From assembly GCA_001661515.1 (NCBI GenBank), contig LUVW01000021.1, positions 70,785 to 134,784 of the forward strand: a DNA stretch of 64,000 bases, in the 5' to 3' direction. This stretch comes from Capniomyces stellatus (lineage: Eukaryota > Kickxellomycota > Harpellomycetes > Harpellales > Legeriomycetaceae). The notes under the pieces were generated by a model. The model searched no databases and was not told where the DNA came from. It saw only the letters and a program-made list of their open reading frames with translations. Shown piece after piece: positions 32,019 to 41,189 of this stretch (positions are counted from its first letter, which is position 1; every line of letters begins with the position of its first letter). The position numbers were made by a program, and so were the translations under genes.

Positions 32019-34550
32019 TTATACCCCGATAAGAGAAATTTTTGATGAGTCAGTAGGCTCGTTTTCTTGATTGAAAACATCAAGAGCCTGGTTATTCTTG
32101 ATCAAGTCGCTGGTGAGTCTATCTCTGGTGCGCTTCAATAGGTTCATTCTTGAGAAGGCGTTGTTTCTCTTTTCAAAAGATCTTTTGGCAAGGCTTCTCT
32201 TATTGTTGTTGCTTGATGGCGCCATTTTTGCTTGTTTGTTGCGAAGATTGTCAAGATTATCATATGAAATGGTAGTTTCATGATCGTATTCGTAGTCTAC
32301 AACTGGTGGTTTGTAATCTGTAACTGGTGGCTTGTAGTCGGTGACTGGTGGCTTGTAGTCGGTGACTGGTGGTTTGTAGTCGGTGACTGGTGGTTTGTAG
32401 TCGGTGACTGGTGGTTTGTAGTCGGTGACTGGTGGTTTGTAGTCGGTGACTGGTGGTTTGTAGTCGGTGACTGGTGGTTTGTAGTCGGTGACTGGTGGTT
32501 TGTAGTCGGTGACTGGTGGTTTGTAGTCGGTGACTGGTGGTTTGTAGTCGGTGACTGGTGGTTTGTAGTCGGTGACTGGTGGTTTGTAGTCGGTGACTGG
32601 TGGTTTGTAGTCGGTGACTGGTGGTTTGTAGTCGGTGACTGGTGGTTTGTAGTCGGTGACTGGTGGTTTGTAGTCGGTGACTGGTGGTTTGTAGTCGGTG
32701 ACTGGTGGTTTGTAGTCGGTGACTGGTGGTTTGTAGTCGGTGACTGGTGGTTTGTAGTCAGTGACTGGTGGCTTGTAATCTGTAACTGGTGGCTTGTAAT
32801 CTGTAACTGGTGGTTTGTAGTCGGTGACTGGTGGTTTGTAGTCAGTGACTGGTGGCTTGTAATCTGTAACTGGTGGCTTGTAGTCGGTGTTATATTTATC
32901 TTTGGTGGTGTACTTGTCTGTGTGATATTTATCTTTGGTGGTGTACTTGTCGGTGTGGTAGAAATCCTTGGTGGAGTACTTGTTGGTTTGGTAGATATCT
33001 TTGGTGGTGTACTTGTCGGTGTGGTAGAAATCCTTGGTGGAGTACTTGTTGGTGTGGTAGATGTCCTTGGACTTTGTTTTGACTTTGGTGGTGGTAGTGA
33101 TGCTGATTACCGTGATGTTTGTGACCTCGGTGGTGACGTCGGTTTTGGTTAGGGTATCGAGCTCGGTTGTGGTAGTTTGGTCTGAAATAACAACAGTGTC
33201 GGTTATGAATACAGTGTCCAGCAGTGTGTCGGTTATTGAGTAGGTGAATGTAGACTTGTCGATTATGGTTTTGCTGGTGAGAACGGTCAACGTATCGGTT
33301 ATGCTTTCGGTTTCAATGACTCTCTCAGTTTCCAGGCTTGTTTCTTTTATTACTGAGACTTCGGTTGTTACATCAAAGACAATGTCTGTTGACTCTTTGG
33401 TCATTACTGTTATTTCAGTGACGATTTCAGTGTCCAAAACAATGTCTGTGGTAAAGTCTGTTTTGATCGTTACATCAGTGACAACGTTTGTGTCGGTTAC
33501 AGTAAGAAATGTTGAAACAGTTTCAAACCCTATGTCGGTCACAGTTTCAATGTCGGAAACTGTATCAGTGAGAACCTCTGTTTCAGTCTCAATGGTGGTA
33601 ACTATTTCGGTGTCAAACTCCAGCTCTGTGATTTGGATGGTCTTTGACAGGACGTCGTATATAGTGTCTGTTGACAAAATCAGACTTGTGTCAAAATCTG
33701 TGACTGTTACTGTATATTTTGTGGTTTCAACATCTGTTTCAGTGGTTTTCGAGTACTCGGTTTCAGTTAATACGTCATCCTCCGTTACTGTGGTCAATAA
33801 GGTTGTTGTCACTACCTTTCCGTCGCTTACGGTGATTTCATAGTCAACTGTGGTGAACTTGTAGTTTGTTTTGGTTTTGGTGAGCGTGACTTCAGTCTTT
33901 TCAACACGAGTTTTTTTATTTGTGTGGTACGCTGGCCATGGATGTTTTGGATAATAAGATGTTACTTGTGTCCCATAACCAGGTCTGTATGGGGAGTAGT
34001 CTGGGTAGTCTGAATAGTTTGGATATTGAGGATACTTTGAGTCGCCTGGATAGCCTGGGTACTTGTTGTATCCGGAGTCACTTTTGTAATCTGGTTTCTC
34101 TGAGTAGCCTGGGTCACTTTTGTAATCCGGTTTCTTTGGGTAGTCAGTGTAGCCTGGGTCACTTTTGTAATCCGGTTTCTTTGGGTAGTCAGTGTAGCCT
34201 GGGTCACTTTTGTAATCTGAGTTTCCTGGGTAGTCAGTATAGCTTTGGTAATCTGTGTATTTTGGTGGTTTGTCTGAAGGTTTGTAGGAATTATTATAGT
34301 TGTCTGATTTGTAGCAGTTTATTTCGATAGTCTTTCCATCTTCAATTACAGTATCTTGGTAATCATCGTTACCATTGCAGTATTTCTGGTTGTAATAGTT
34401 ATCAATTTCAGTGGTTTGGGGTTGGCCTGTGCCATCAAAACTGAGATCAGGAACGTCAATCTGAGCATTTCTGAGTGGGATGGAGTTGATTAGGCGGAGC
34501 CCAAAGAGACCAACCAGCTGGATTGGTGTTGTTATTTTGCTTATCCTCAT
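32019..34550 (-). CDS. Thr-rich secreted repeat protein with about 28 DYKPPVT heptads
   Basis: 843 residues in one exon. The N-terminus MRISKITTPIQLVGLFGLRLINSIP is a probable signal peptide. Order: a YTDYPKKPDYKSDPG repeat region (about residues 95-150); a Thr/Val/Glu/Asp stalk (about 210-500; TETEVLTDTVSDIETVT style); an array of YHTDKYTTKD-like units (about 505-550); about 28 DYKPPVT heptads (about 554-753); and a basic C-terminal segment with KRSLAKRSFEKR, which could be a Kex2-type processing site. No GPI signal is visible. It is the second protein here with a Thr-rich stalk followed by seven-residue units beginning DYK, the other being at 11263-13167. A cell-wall or extracellular fibre role is inferred; the function is unknown. 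Confidence 0.8.
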   Translation of the reverse strand: MRISKITTPIQLVGLFGLRLINSIPLRNAQIDVPDLSFDGTGQPQTTEIDNYYNQKYCNGNDDYQDTVIEDGKTIEINCYKSDNYNNSYKPSDKPPKYTDYQSYTDYPGNSDYKSDPGYTDYPKKPDYKSDPGYTDYPKKPDYKSDPGYSEKPDYKSDSGYNKYPGYPGDSKYPQYPNYSDYPDYSPYRPGYGTQVTSYYPKHPWPAYHTNKKTRVEKTEVTLTKTKTNYKFTTVDYEITVSDGKVVTTTLLTTVTEDDVLTETEYSKTTETDVETTKYTVTVTDFDTSLILSTDTIYDVLSKTIQITELEFDTEIVTTIETETEVLTDTVSDIETVTDIGFETVSTFLTVTDTNVVTDVTIKTDFTTDIVLDTEIVTEITVMTKESTDIVFDVTTEVSVIKETSLETERVIETESITDTLTVLTSKTIIDKSTFTYSITDTLLDTVFITDTVVISDQTTTTELDTLTKTDVTTEVTNITVISITTTTKVKTKSKDIYHTNKYSTKDFYHTDKYTTKDIYQTNKYSTKDFYHTDKYTTKDKYHTDKYTTKDKYNTDYKPPVTDYKPPVTDYKPPVTDYKPPVTDYKPPVTDYKPPVTDYKPPVTDYKPPVTDYKPPVTDYKPPVTDYKPPVTDYKPPVTDYKPPVTDYKPPVTDYKPPVTDYKPPVTDYKPPVTDYKPPVTDYKPPVTDYKPPVTDYKPPVTDYKPPVTDYKPPVTDYKPPVTDYKPPVTDYKPPVTDYKPPVTDYKPPVVDYEYDHETTISYDNLDNLRNKQAKMAPSSNNNKRSLAKRSFEKRNNAFSRMNLLKRTRDRLTSDLIKNNQALDVFNQENEPTDSSKISLIGV
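32292..32889 (-). repeat. 21-bp minisatellite encoding DYKPPVT
   Basis: About 28 in-frame units of 21 bases (plus strand TTTGTAGTCGGTGACTGGTGG). The central units are identical, and variant units with TGTAATCTGTAACTGG lie at both ends. This is the pattern left by unequal exchange that homogenises the core. Confidence 0.96.
32890..33060 (-). repeat. Tandem repeat encoding KYTTKDxYHTD units
   Basis: Units of 30 bases (two alternating versions, KYSTKDFYHTD and KYTTKDIYQTN) adjoin the DYK array. The alternation suggests a 60-base higher-order unit. Confidence 0.75.
34080..34215 (-). repeat. Tandem repeat encoding YTDYPKKPDYKSDPG
   Basis: Three to four 45-base units, near-identical, with flanking diverged copies, lie in the N-terminal part of the second DYK protein. 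Confidence 0.85.
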
Positions 34551-36506
34551 TGTATCCTGTACGTTGCTTGAGATTCAGTTTGCTTTATATATAAATAGAT
34601 GTTTGAATTGATGAGTTGTTTAAAAAACTTGAGTTGGTAAAAAATGAAAAAAAAGCTAGCTTTTTTTTTACTGAGCAATAATAAATAATGATTGGTGATA
34701 TTAAATCAACTTTCAAGTGCTGTTTAGATGTAAAAGTATAGAAAAGATGAACTACTTTTTCTGAGCCTGAGTTTGAAATAAAATTCAGAAAACATCGGTG
34801 CTTAAATAGTTTTTTTTTCCCCATTTCGTCTGATTGTTGTTTTCTTTTGTTTGTTGCATTGACTTTATTGTAGTTGACTTTATTTTAGTTGAATGTGGGC
34901 TTTAGGAGATGAAAGTATTGTTCTTGGATTTTGATTTGGATGCTTGATTTGGCAATGGTATTGTTCTAAAGATTGGAGACATCAGTGCATAATTCTTATT
35001 GTTATAGTTTGAAAATGGATACTTGAAGAGTATGCGCAAGTGTGGTCAGAGGTGAAGAAGGCTAAATCTTCTATTGTGTAATTACTGGATACTCATTGTG
35101 TTGTAGGTTATAAATGATGGGTAAAGGTTTGATGAAAGATTGGAATTTGGGAGAAATAGTGGTGTAAATAAGACCAAATGTATAAAAGCTGAGCAATATT
35201 TTTTTTTCGGGGGGAGGGGTGAGATTAATCGGTTGTATTGATTCAAATCCAAGTGAGGGCTATTGTTCAGTACAATAAACCGATTTGCTAGTCTGAAATT
35301 ATTAATTTGAGGGAATGTGCTTTTTTAGTTCTAGCACTAGTTTAGTTTGAGCACTAATTTTATATTATTAATTTTTTTTATTATTACATCCTTGTATTGT
35401 TTGAATAATGGGACCGCCATTTGTCCGTTGCTTTAGCATCATTAAACAGAAGATATTTGATTGTGATGGGGGGGGGGTTTGCAATTTGAGGATTGTTTTT
35501 GTTTTGATAATTTTTTTTTTTTATCAAGCAATTGTATTTTTCCACTCGCTTGTTATTTATTTTTTTCCAGGCAGTAAAAAAAAAAAGTCTGAGCAAAAAT
35601 ATACTAAAACAAGTAAAAAAAATATCGATCATGAAAAATTGAAGAAATGTATTGTGTATTGATTCGACTTGGAATGTGCTGAATCCCACTCTAATGTTAA
35701 GAGCAAATAGTGAAAATTATAAGGTTTGGTGTTGGCCAAAGTTTAACTCCCTTTTTTCCAAGTGTGATTTTATTGAAATACACCAAGATATATTTAGCTT
35801 TGGGATTTTAGACCAAAAGTTTTCCTACTTGGTTACTTTTTTTTCTTTCTTTTTTACCATCAACAACTTGACAATGTTCAATCGTCCATTGTTTACAATT
35901 GGCAAATTAGTTTGTTTGTTTTTATAAGGAGTATTTTTTAACCGCAACGACAGTGGGTTTTGTTATAGTTTTTTTTGGCAGATGCGGTAATTAGAGGAGA
36001 AGGGGGTGAATAGTCGGTCAATGTGTAAGGAATTAATATTTGCAGATATCGGACTTAATTGACAATATACAATACAAAAAAAAAAGGTCCAAGCTAAAAA
36101 TAAATAAATATATATGGTAAAGAAAACAAACAATTCAAAGAAAACCTCAGGTAAAAATAAAGTAACAATCAAGAGCAGATAATAACAATAGCAAATCATT
36201 TATTTAGTTAAAAGAGCAAACAATGCTAGCAACAATGATAGATTATTAATATTATTATCATTCTTTTTTTTTTACGGGAGTTTAGGTATAAATGAAATGG
36301 ATCTACAAGAATAAAAAGGACCAACAATAAATAGAATAACAGTGATTACTTGTTCATTTTTATTATTATTTATTATTATTATTATTTTTTTAGCACTTTA
36401 CGGCACACGATTACAAAAAAAAAAAGACAAATAGACTTTGTGAACTGTAAAACGCAGTAAAAAAAAATAAAGCAGTAGGAAATATAGAAATATGGTAAAA
36501 CGTCAA
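34551..36506. other. Intergenic, 1.95 kb
   Basis: Upstream region of the DYKPPVT gene and 3' flank of the WD40 gene. Includes a G run at about 35468-35477 and several A/T runs. No gene is recognised. Confidence 0.45.
34584..34594 (-). promoter_or_regulatory. TATA box candidate of the DYKPPVT gene
   Basis: On the minus strand TATATATAAAG lies about 35-45 bases before the ATG at 34550. This implies a very short leader if it is used. Confidence 0.4.
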
Positions 36507-39500
36507 TCATTGGGTATATATTTTGAGATTTGAAATATAGGTTTCTACACTTGTTGTAGAAAGACCACTGCCAACAGAAGAAACCAAGTCCTCCATTGCG
36601 CGAATCAAGGGGGTAACCTCACGACCAGCCCTTAACCGACTCTCCTCGCTGTGGGAAACAAGAGCATCGAGAACGATTTTGAAGCTGTTACAAATGCTGG
36701 TAAAGTAACCCAACATGTTGTCAACAGTGAGGGGGTTGTTTGGCGGGTAATTTCCAAGCTGGGCTTTGAGCATGGTGTTTGCAATTTTCATGAGGATGTC
36801 TCTGTATATCCTGGGTTCAAGACCCATTGGTTCCTTGTCAATGGTGGACAACACAACGTCTAATTGACGCTTGAACCGTGGAATTACAACCTCAGTTGCC
36901 TGCCTGTTAAGGACCTTTGTCAGTGGGTACCCAACCAGAACAGACACTGATGGGTGGAGCCAGAACTTGACGTTTGCCAAGTAGTCATCATATGACCGCA
37001 TCTGAATAAGAGCGTTGAGGTAGAGACGTGTTGCAGCAGCGGATATGGTGATGGTTGATGGGAAATCAGGATTGATTTGATTGATCAGGCTGTTCAGGCT
37101 GTCCTTTGCCTGGAAGTTGGCGTCTGGCTGCGGCGGTGTCTGGGCAGTATTGTACTTTCTGGGGTTTTGGGGGGCTCTGTTGGCGGGGTTGGAGATTTTG
37201 AGAGCACTTAGAGGGTTTTTGATGAGCATGAGTCTGATTGTGTCTGCGTGCTCCTTCATGTGGCTGATGATTTTGTCAGCCACCTTGACCTGATCTCCGC
37301 CCTTCAAGACGGTTTCCTGAACTTTGATCTCCAGATTAACCATTTCAAGCACCAGTTGCGGGTCATTGGCCAGGTACACCTTGATTCTGTTTCTTATCTG
37401 GGCCAGAGTCAACGAGCCCATATTTGCTGCTGTTTGCAGGGCCGAATTGGGCGAATCCTTGACTGACTCATCCTGCGACTGCGACTGTTCCGGGTCAAAA
37501 ATCGTTGGCGCCAGCAGCACATGGACTAGACCAGCAAGGTCTTGGCAGTTGACTCTACCGTCACGAAGCTGCTCCAGCTCAACATAAATCTTGCAAAACG
37601 TCTTGCCCAACGCCAGCCCTCTCAAACAGTCGTGCGACAACATGATCTTGGCAATATCCTTCAGCAGGTCTGCATCGAAAACCGCGGGTTGTAGCCTCAA
37701 GTACTCACACAATTGAGCCTCTTTATCCAGCAGCTTGGTCCACACCTGCACATTCGTCTTTGAAGACTCGCTGGCCACCATTGAGGCTGTCTGATCACCA
37801 GCCTTCCCAGCCGCGCGCGCCTCGTTCACCAAGTCGTGCAGGGCTAGCCGCAAGTTCACCATCTTCAGCTTTTCCAGGGCCTGCATGATAACTGGCGCCT
37901 TTTTCACCTCGTTTTCCAGCGAAAAACCTGGGGGCAGCCCGTAGCTCAGCCTGTCAAGATCCCCCGAAAACTCGGTGGTTGCGTTCCCACTTCCCGAGCC
38001 AATTCCCGGGATTTCGTTAGGTGAGTTTTTGCCTGCAGACGCGCCTACGTTCTGGTGTTCAAGCGGCGCTATTGACCACGACGAGCTGCTGATCCCTGCC
38101 TTCGCCTTGAACATCTCGCTCATGTCTCTGATCTGCTGCGAACTCTCCAGAATCCGACTGATTATCGGCGCCTTACCGTTGATCAGCCCGTCGACAAACC
38201 GCAGTACCTTTTCGGCGCCGCTCTTCAGATCGCGCGAATACACGTTGCTTTCTGCCGCGTGTTCCATTGGGTACACGGCCTTGTTTACGCGATGCGGTGC
38301 AATCTCGTTCAGCAGCTTATCGGTCACCACGTGGGTGCACAGATCTCCGCAGTCCGACAGCGAGTAGTACACCTCTTGGTCCTGGTACCCCGTCACCAGA
38401 CCAACAATCGCCCCAATGTCGTCTGCACCCGTCTTGTCCGCCACCACTCTGCTAGTGTATCCAATCGGGTCCACCGTCCTGTCTGCCCGCACGTTGTGTA
38501 GCCTCCAGTGCCGGTCGCTGCTCCCTGTACTTATCAGGTCCATGTGGCTGTCGCTCCAGCATACCCTCGTTGCCGACCCGTGCAGTTGTTCCCTCCCCAC
38601 CACTGCTGCCGGTTTGCCTGCCGCCGCAAACCTCAGGTCCCAAATGCTTGCTGTTCCGTCATCTCCCGCAGACGCTATCCAGTACGGCACAAACGGTGAC
38701 CAACTCACATCGTTCACTCCGCTCTTCCCATTCCCACTTTGCGCCTTCCACAGCACTCCTCGCCCCTTTTTGCGCAGATCTAGCACGCTAACCACCCCGT
38801 CTGCACTCCCTCCTACTATCTGGCTGTAGGGACTGTGCGGGCTCCAGCCTGCCGAAAACACTGGCTGTGTGCCCATCTTCTCCACTCTCAATGCCATACT
38901 ATTTCTTGTCGCGTCCCACACATTCACCGTTCCGCTCAAACACGACAGAAACAGCGACGAGTTTGCTGACACCGAGCTTGGTGGCCACGACTCCTCCCCA
39001 TTCCCCTTGTTCTCCCCCATCCTCTTCAAATTATCCCCATCCGTTCCCGGAGAAAACGCCACACAGTTTACCCGCCTGCTCGGTATATGGCTCCCCGGTG
39101 CTGCTGTCTCCACGCTCTTTGCTGCCTTGTTCTTATACGTCCCAATACACCTCACCAACGGCTTTCCCTCCTCCGACCCTCCAACCCCCTTCTCATCCCC
39201 AACCAACTGGCTCTTCGACACCTGGTACAACACCGCTGCACTCCGTTCTGTCCCCGTTATAAGCAGGTTCGACTGGAAACTCAGCGAGTATATCGGGAAC
39301 TTTGACGCAAAAAACGCCTTCACCTTCATCTTTGTCAAACTATTCTTCTCATGCGACGTCTGCACAAAAAATAAATTCGTATCATACGACCCCGAGCCCA
39401 CCGCTATCAACGGCTCCGTTTTCGATACCGCCAAACACGTCGTAAACCTCGAATCCTCTGGTAAAGGCAAACAATCCGATTGCAAGCCCTCCACATCTGC

Positions 39501-39641
39501 CAATTGCGACGCCAAGTACTCGGTCCTCCAATTACTCAGTGTAGAAAATCTATCCTTCATTCTTAGCACCGACGAGTACTCTTTATATCTATCTACCTCA
39601 CTCAACCCGTACACCCCCGTTGATGCACTTTCCACTGCCAT
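36507..39641 (-). CDS. Large WD40-repeat protein of unknown function
   Basis: 1044 residues, no intron. Residues about 60-150 carry weak blade-like sequence (LIAVGSGSYDTNLFFV, LLITGTERSAAVLY). Residues about 190-410 hold clear WD40 blades: VNCVAFSPG, LSCLSGTVNVWDATRN, SAGWSPHSPYSQIVGGSADGVVSVLDLRKKG, VNDVSWSPFVPYWIASAGDDGTASIWDLRF and RVCWSDSHMDLISTGSSDRHWRLHNVR. The SAGDDG.ASIWDLRF blade resembles Pex7/EIPR1-type propellers. The remaining 600 residues look helical, without a motif I know (MVNLRLALHDLVNEARA, LRGLALGKTFCKIYVELEQL). The layout of an N-terminal propeller and C-terminal helical rod recalls coat or tether proteins such as Sec31, but Sec31's own motifs are absent. Function is left open. 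Confidence 0.8.
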   Translation of the reverse strand: MAVESASTGVYGLSEVDRYKEYSSVLRMKDRFSTLSNWRTEYLASQLADVEGLQSDCLPLPEDSRFTTCLAVSKTEPLIAVGSGSYDTNLFFVQTSHEKNSLTKMKVKAFFASKFPIYSLSFQSNLLITGTERSAAVLYQVSKSQLVGDEKGVGGSEEGKPLVRCIGTYKNKAAKSVETAAPGSHIPSRRVNCVAFSPGTDGDNLKRMGENKGNGEESWPPSSVSANSSLFLSCLSGTVNVWDATRNSMALRVEKMGTQPVFSAGWSPHSPYSQIVGGSADGVVSVLDLRKKGRGVLWKAQSGNGKSGVNDVSWSPFVPYWIASAGDDGTASIWDLRFAAAGKPAAVVGREQLHGSATRVCWSDSHMDLISTGSSDRHWRLHNVRADRTVDPIGYTSRVVADKTGADDIGAIVGLVTGYQDQEVYYSLSDCGDLCTHVVTDKLLNEIAPHRVNKAVYPMEHAAESNVYSRDLKSGAEKVLRFVDGLINGKAPIISRILESSQQIRDMSEMFKAKAGISSSSWSIAPLEHQNVGASAGKNSPNEIPGIGSGSGNATTEFSGDLDRLSYGLPPGFSLENEVKKAPVIMQALEKLKMVNLRLALHDLVNEARAAGKAGDQTASMVASESSKTNVQVWTKLLDKEAQLCEYLRLQPAVFDADLLKDIAKIMLSHDCLRGLALGKTFCKIYVELEQLRDGRVNCQDLAGLVHVLLAPTIFDPEQSQSQDESVKDSPNSALQTAANMGSLTLAQIRNRIKVYLANDPQLVLEMVNLEIKVQETVLKGGDQVKVADKIISHMKEHADTIRLMLIKNPLSALKISNPANRAPQNPRKYNTAQTPPQPDANFQAKDSLNSLINQINPDFPSTITISAAATRLYLNALIQMRSYDDYLANVKFWLHPSVSVLVGYPLTKVLNRQATEVVIPRFKRQLDVVLSTIDKEPMGLEPRIYRDILMKIANTMLKAQLGNYPPNNPLTVDNMLGYFTSICNSFKIVLDALVSHSEESRLRAGREVTPLIRAMEDLVSSVGSGLSTTSVETYISNLKIYTQ

Positions 39642-41189
39642 ATCTATTTCTCTCGCTCTATATTTCTTTCTTTAATATCAATACTAGTTATAAAATCTCT
39701 TCTTTTGGCTCGATACTCTTTTTTTTTTCTTTCCTTTTTTCCTTCCTTCCCTTACTTATTCGCAATAGTCTTAATCTGTTGGATTATGTTTCATGCTCTG
39801 CTTTGCCTTTGACTTTGTTTTTTTAAAAAAAATAAAGCTTTAAAATACAATTCTCAATCTCAATTCCAACCGCCGTCTTGTTCTATACTATCTTTGATAT
39901 TTTATTTTATTTTGCTAACTTTAGTCTGGTATACTTTTTTTCTTTTATACCAGATTGTTGCCGTTTACTCAACTGATAGATAAATGTAATATAATTAAAA
40001 ATATTCGAGTAAATCTATAAGTCTTGGATAATCGAGTTGGTTGAAATTCAAAAAAAATAAAATAAAAGAAAACAAGTATAAGGCTGGTTAATATGATAAT
40101 TACTATTAATCTCAACTATTGTTTTTTTATTAGAGTTTCACAACTCTTGCTCTTTTTTTCCTCTTTTTTCCCTACCTTGTTGCAAAAAAAAAAAAAAAAA
40201 AAAAAAAAAATTTACTAGACCTTTTAAGTTTTGTTTATTTATTTGTTTATTTGTTGAAATGTACTGCGCAAACAAATCATCGACTTTTGTCCAATAAAAG
40301 TACCCACGAAACCCAATTATAGTTCTCGGATTCTCTTTTTATTTTCCTTCTTTTGTTACAATAAAAGCAATCGACTTTTTGAATATTGACTACTGAAATC
40401 CACCCAGAGTTTTTTCTCTCCTTCTTCCTCGACTGGCCTACAAAGTTAAATATATATCGTTTACAAGACTAACATGACGAAAATGATGGTTGGCGGTAGT
40501 GGAGTGTTGTACACTATACACACGGGGGGACCTTTGCTCACTTTACTTTATCAATTGCAGTGCCATTATATATTATACAAAACAAAACAAAACAAAACAA
40601 AACAAAACAAAACAAAACAAAACAAAACAAAACGTAACGTAAACAAAAGTGCAAATAGAAACAGTAAAAGAAAAAACGATTATAAAACCAAATGAATATG
40701 AGATTATAAAGTACCAAGATCAAAAACAAAAATAAAAACGAATAGAATTTCAAATAATACAAAATAGACAGAGTCAATACTCCAAAAGATATATATATAT
40801 ATAAAAGTGACAAGATATGTGCAATGGATGCGTAGTTGAAGCTAAAAGAAAATACAATGAAATGAAATGAAAGCAAACTAAAAAAGAAATGAAAAAGAAT
40901 AAAGATGGGGTTGGTGGACTTGATATCAAGTATATACAACAACAGTCCAATTGGAATTCCAACATTAAACCCTAACACTCCTTCACCCCTTTTACTTGTT
41001 CGTTTTTTTGATTTACCAGTCAACACTAATGTCCAACATCAATAATAATTGCCTACTGCTTGAAACTTTCTCTCATCCAGCAGTTACAAAGCATTCCTCA
41101 AAACTTGACTACAATAATATATGTTTTATTTTTTTTTTCTCCTTTCGTGAAATGGTTTTGCCACACAGAACAAAGACACAATTACTGGT
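39642..41189. other. Intergenic, 1.5 kb, with CAAAA pentanucleotide tract
   Basis: Contains a 26-30 base A run at about 40184-40210 and a CAAAA tandem tract at about 40578-40632. No gene is recognised. Confidence 0.5.
40578..40632 (+). repeat. (CAAAA)n microsatellite
   Basis: About eleven uninterrupted AAAAC/CAAAA units. Confidence 0.95.

Noticed and set aside
32280..33152. 290-codon plus-strand frame with VVGDWWF repeats
   Set aside because: It is the antisense shadow of the DYKPPVT array. A 21-base repeat with no stop keeps several frames open; there is no signal peptide or independent promoter.
36507..39641. SEC31 as the identity of the WD40 protein
   Set aside because: Overall layout fits, but the Sec31 N-terminal and repeat motifs (IDRTA..AWSP type) and Pro-rich region are absent.
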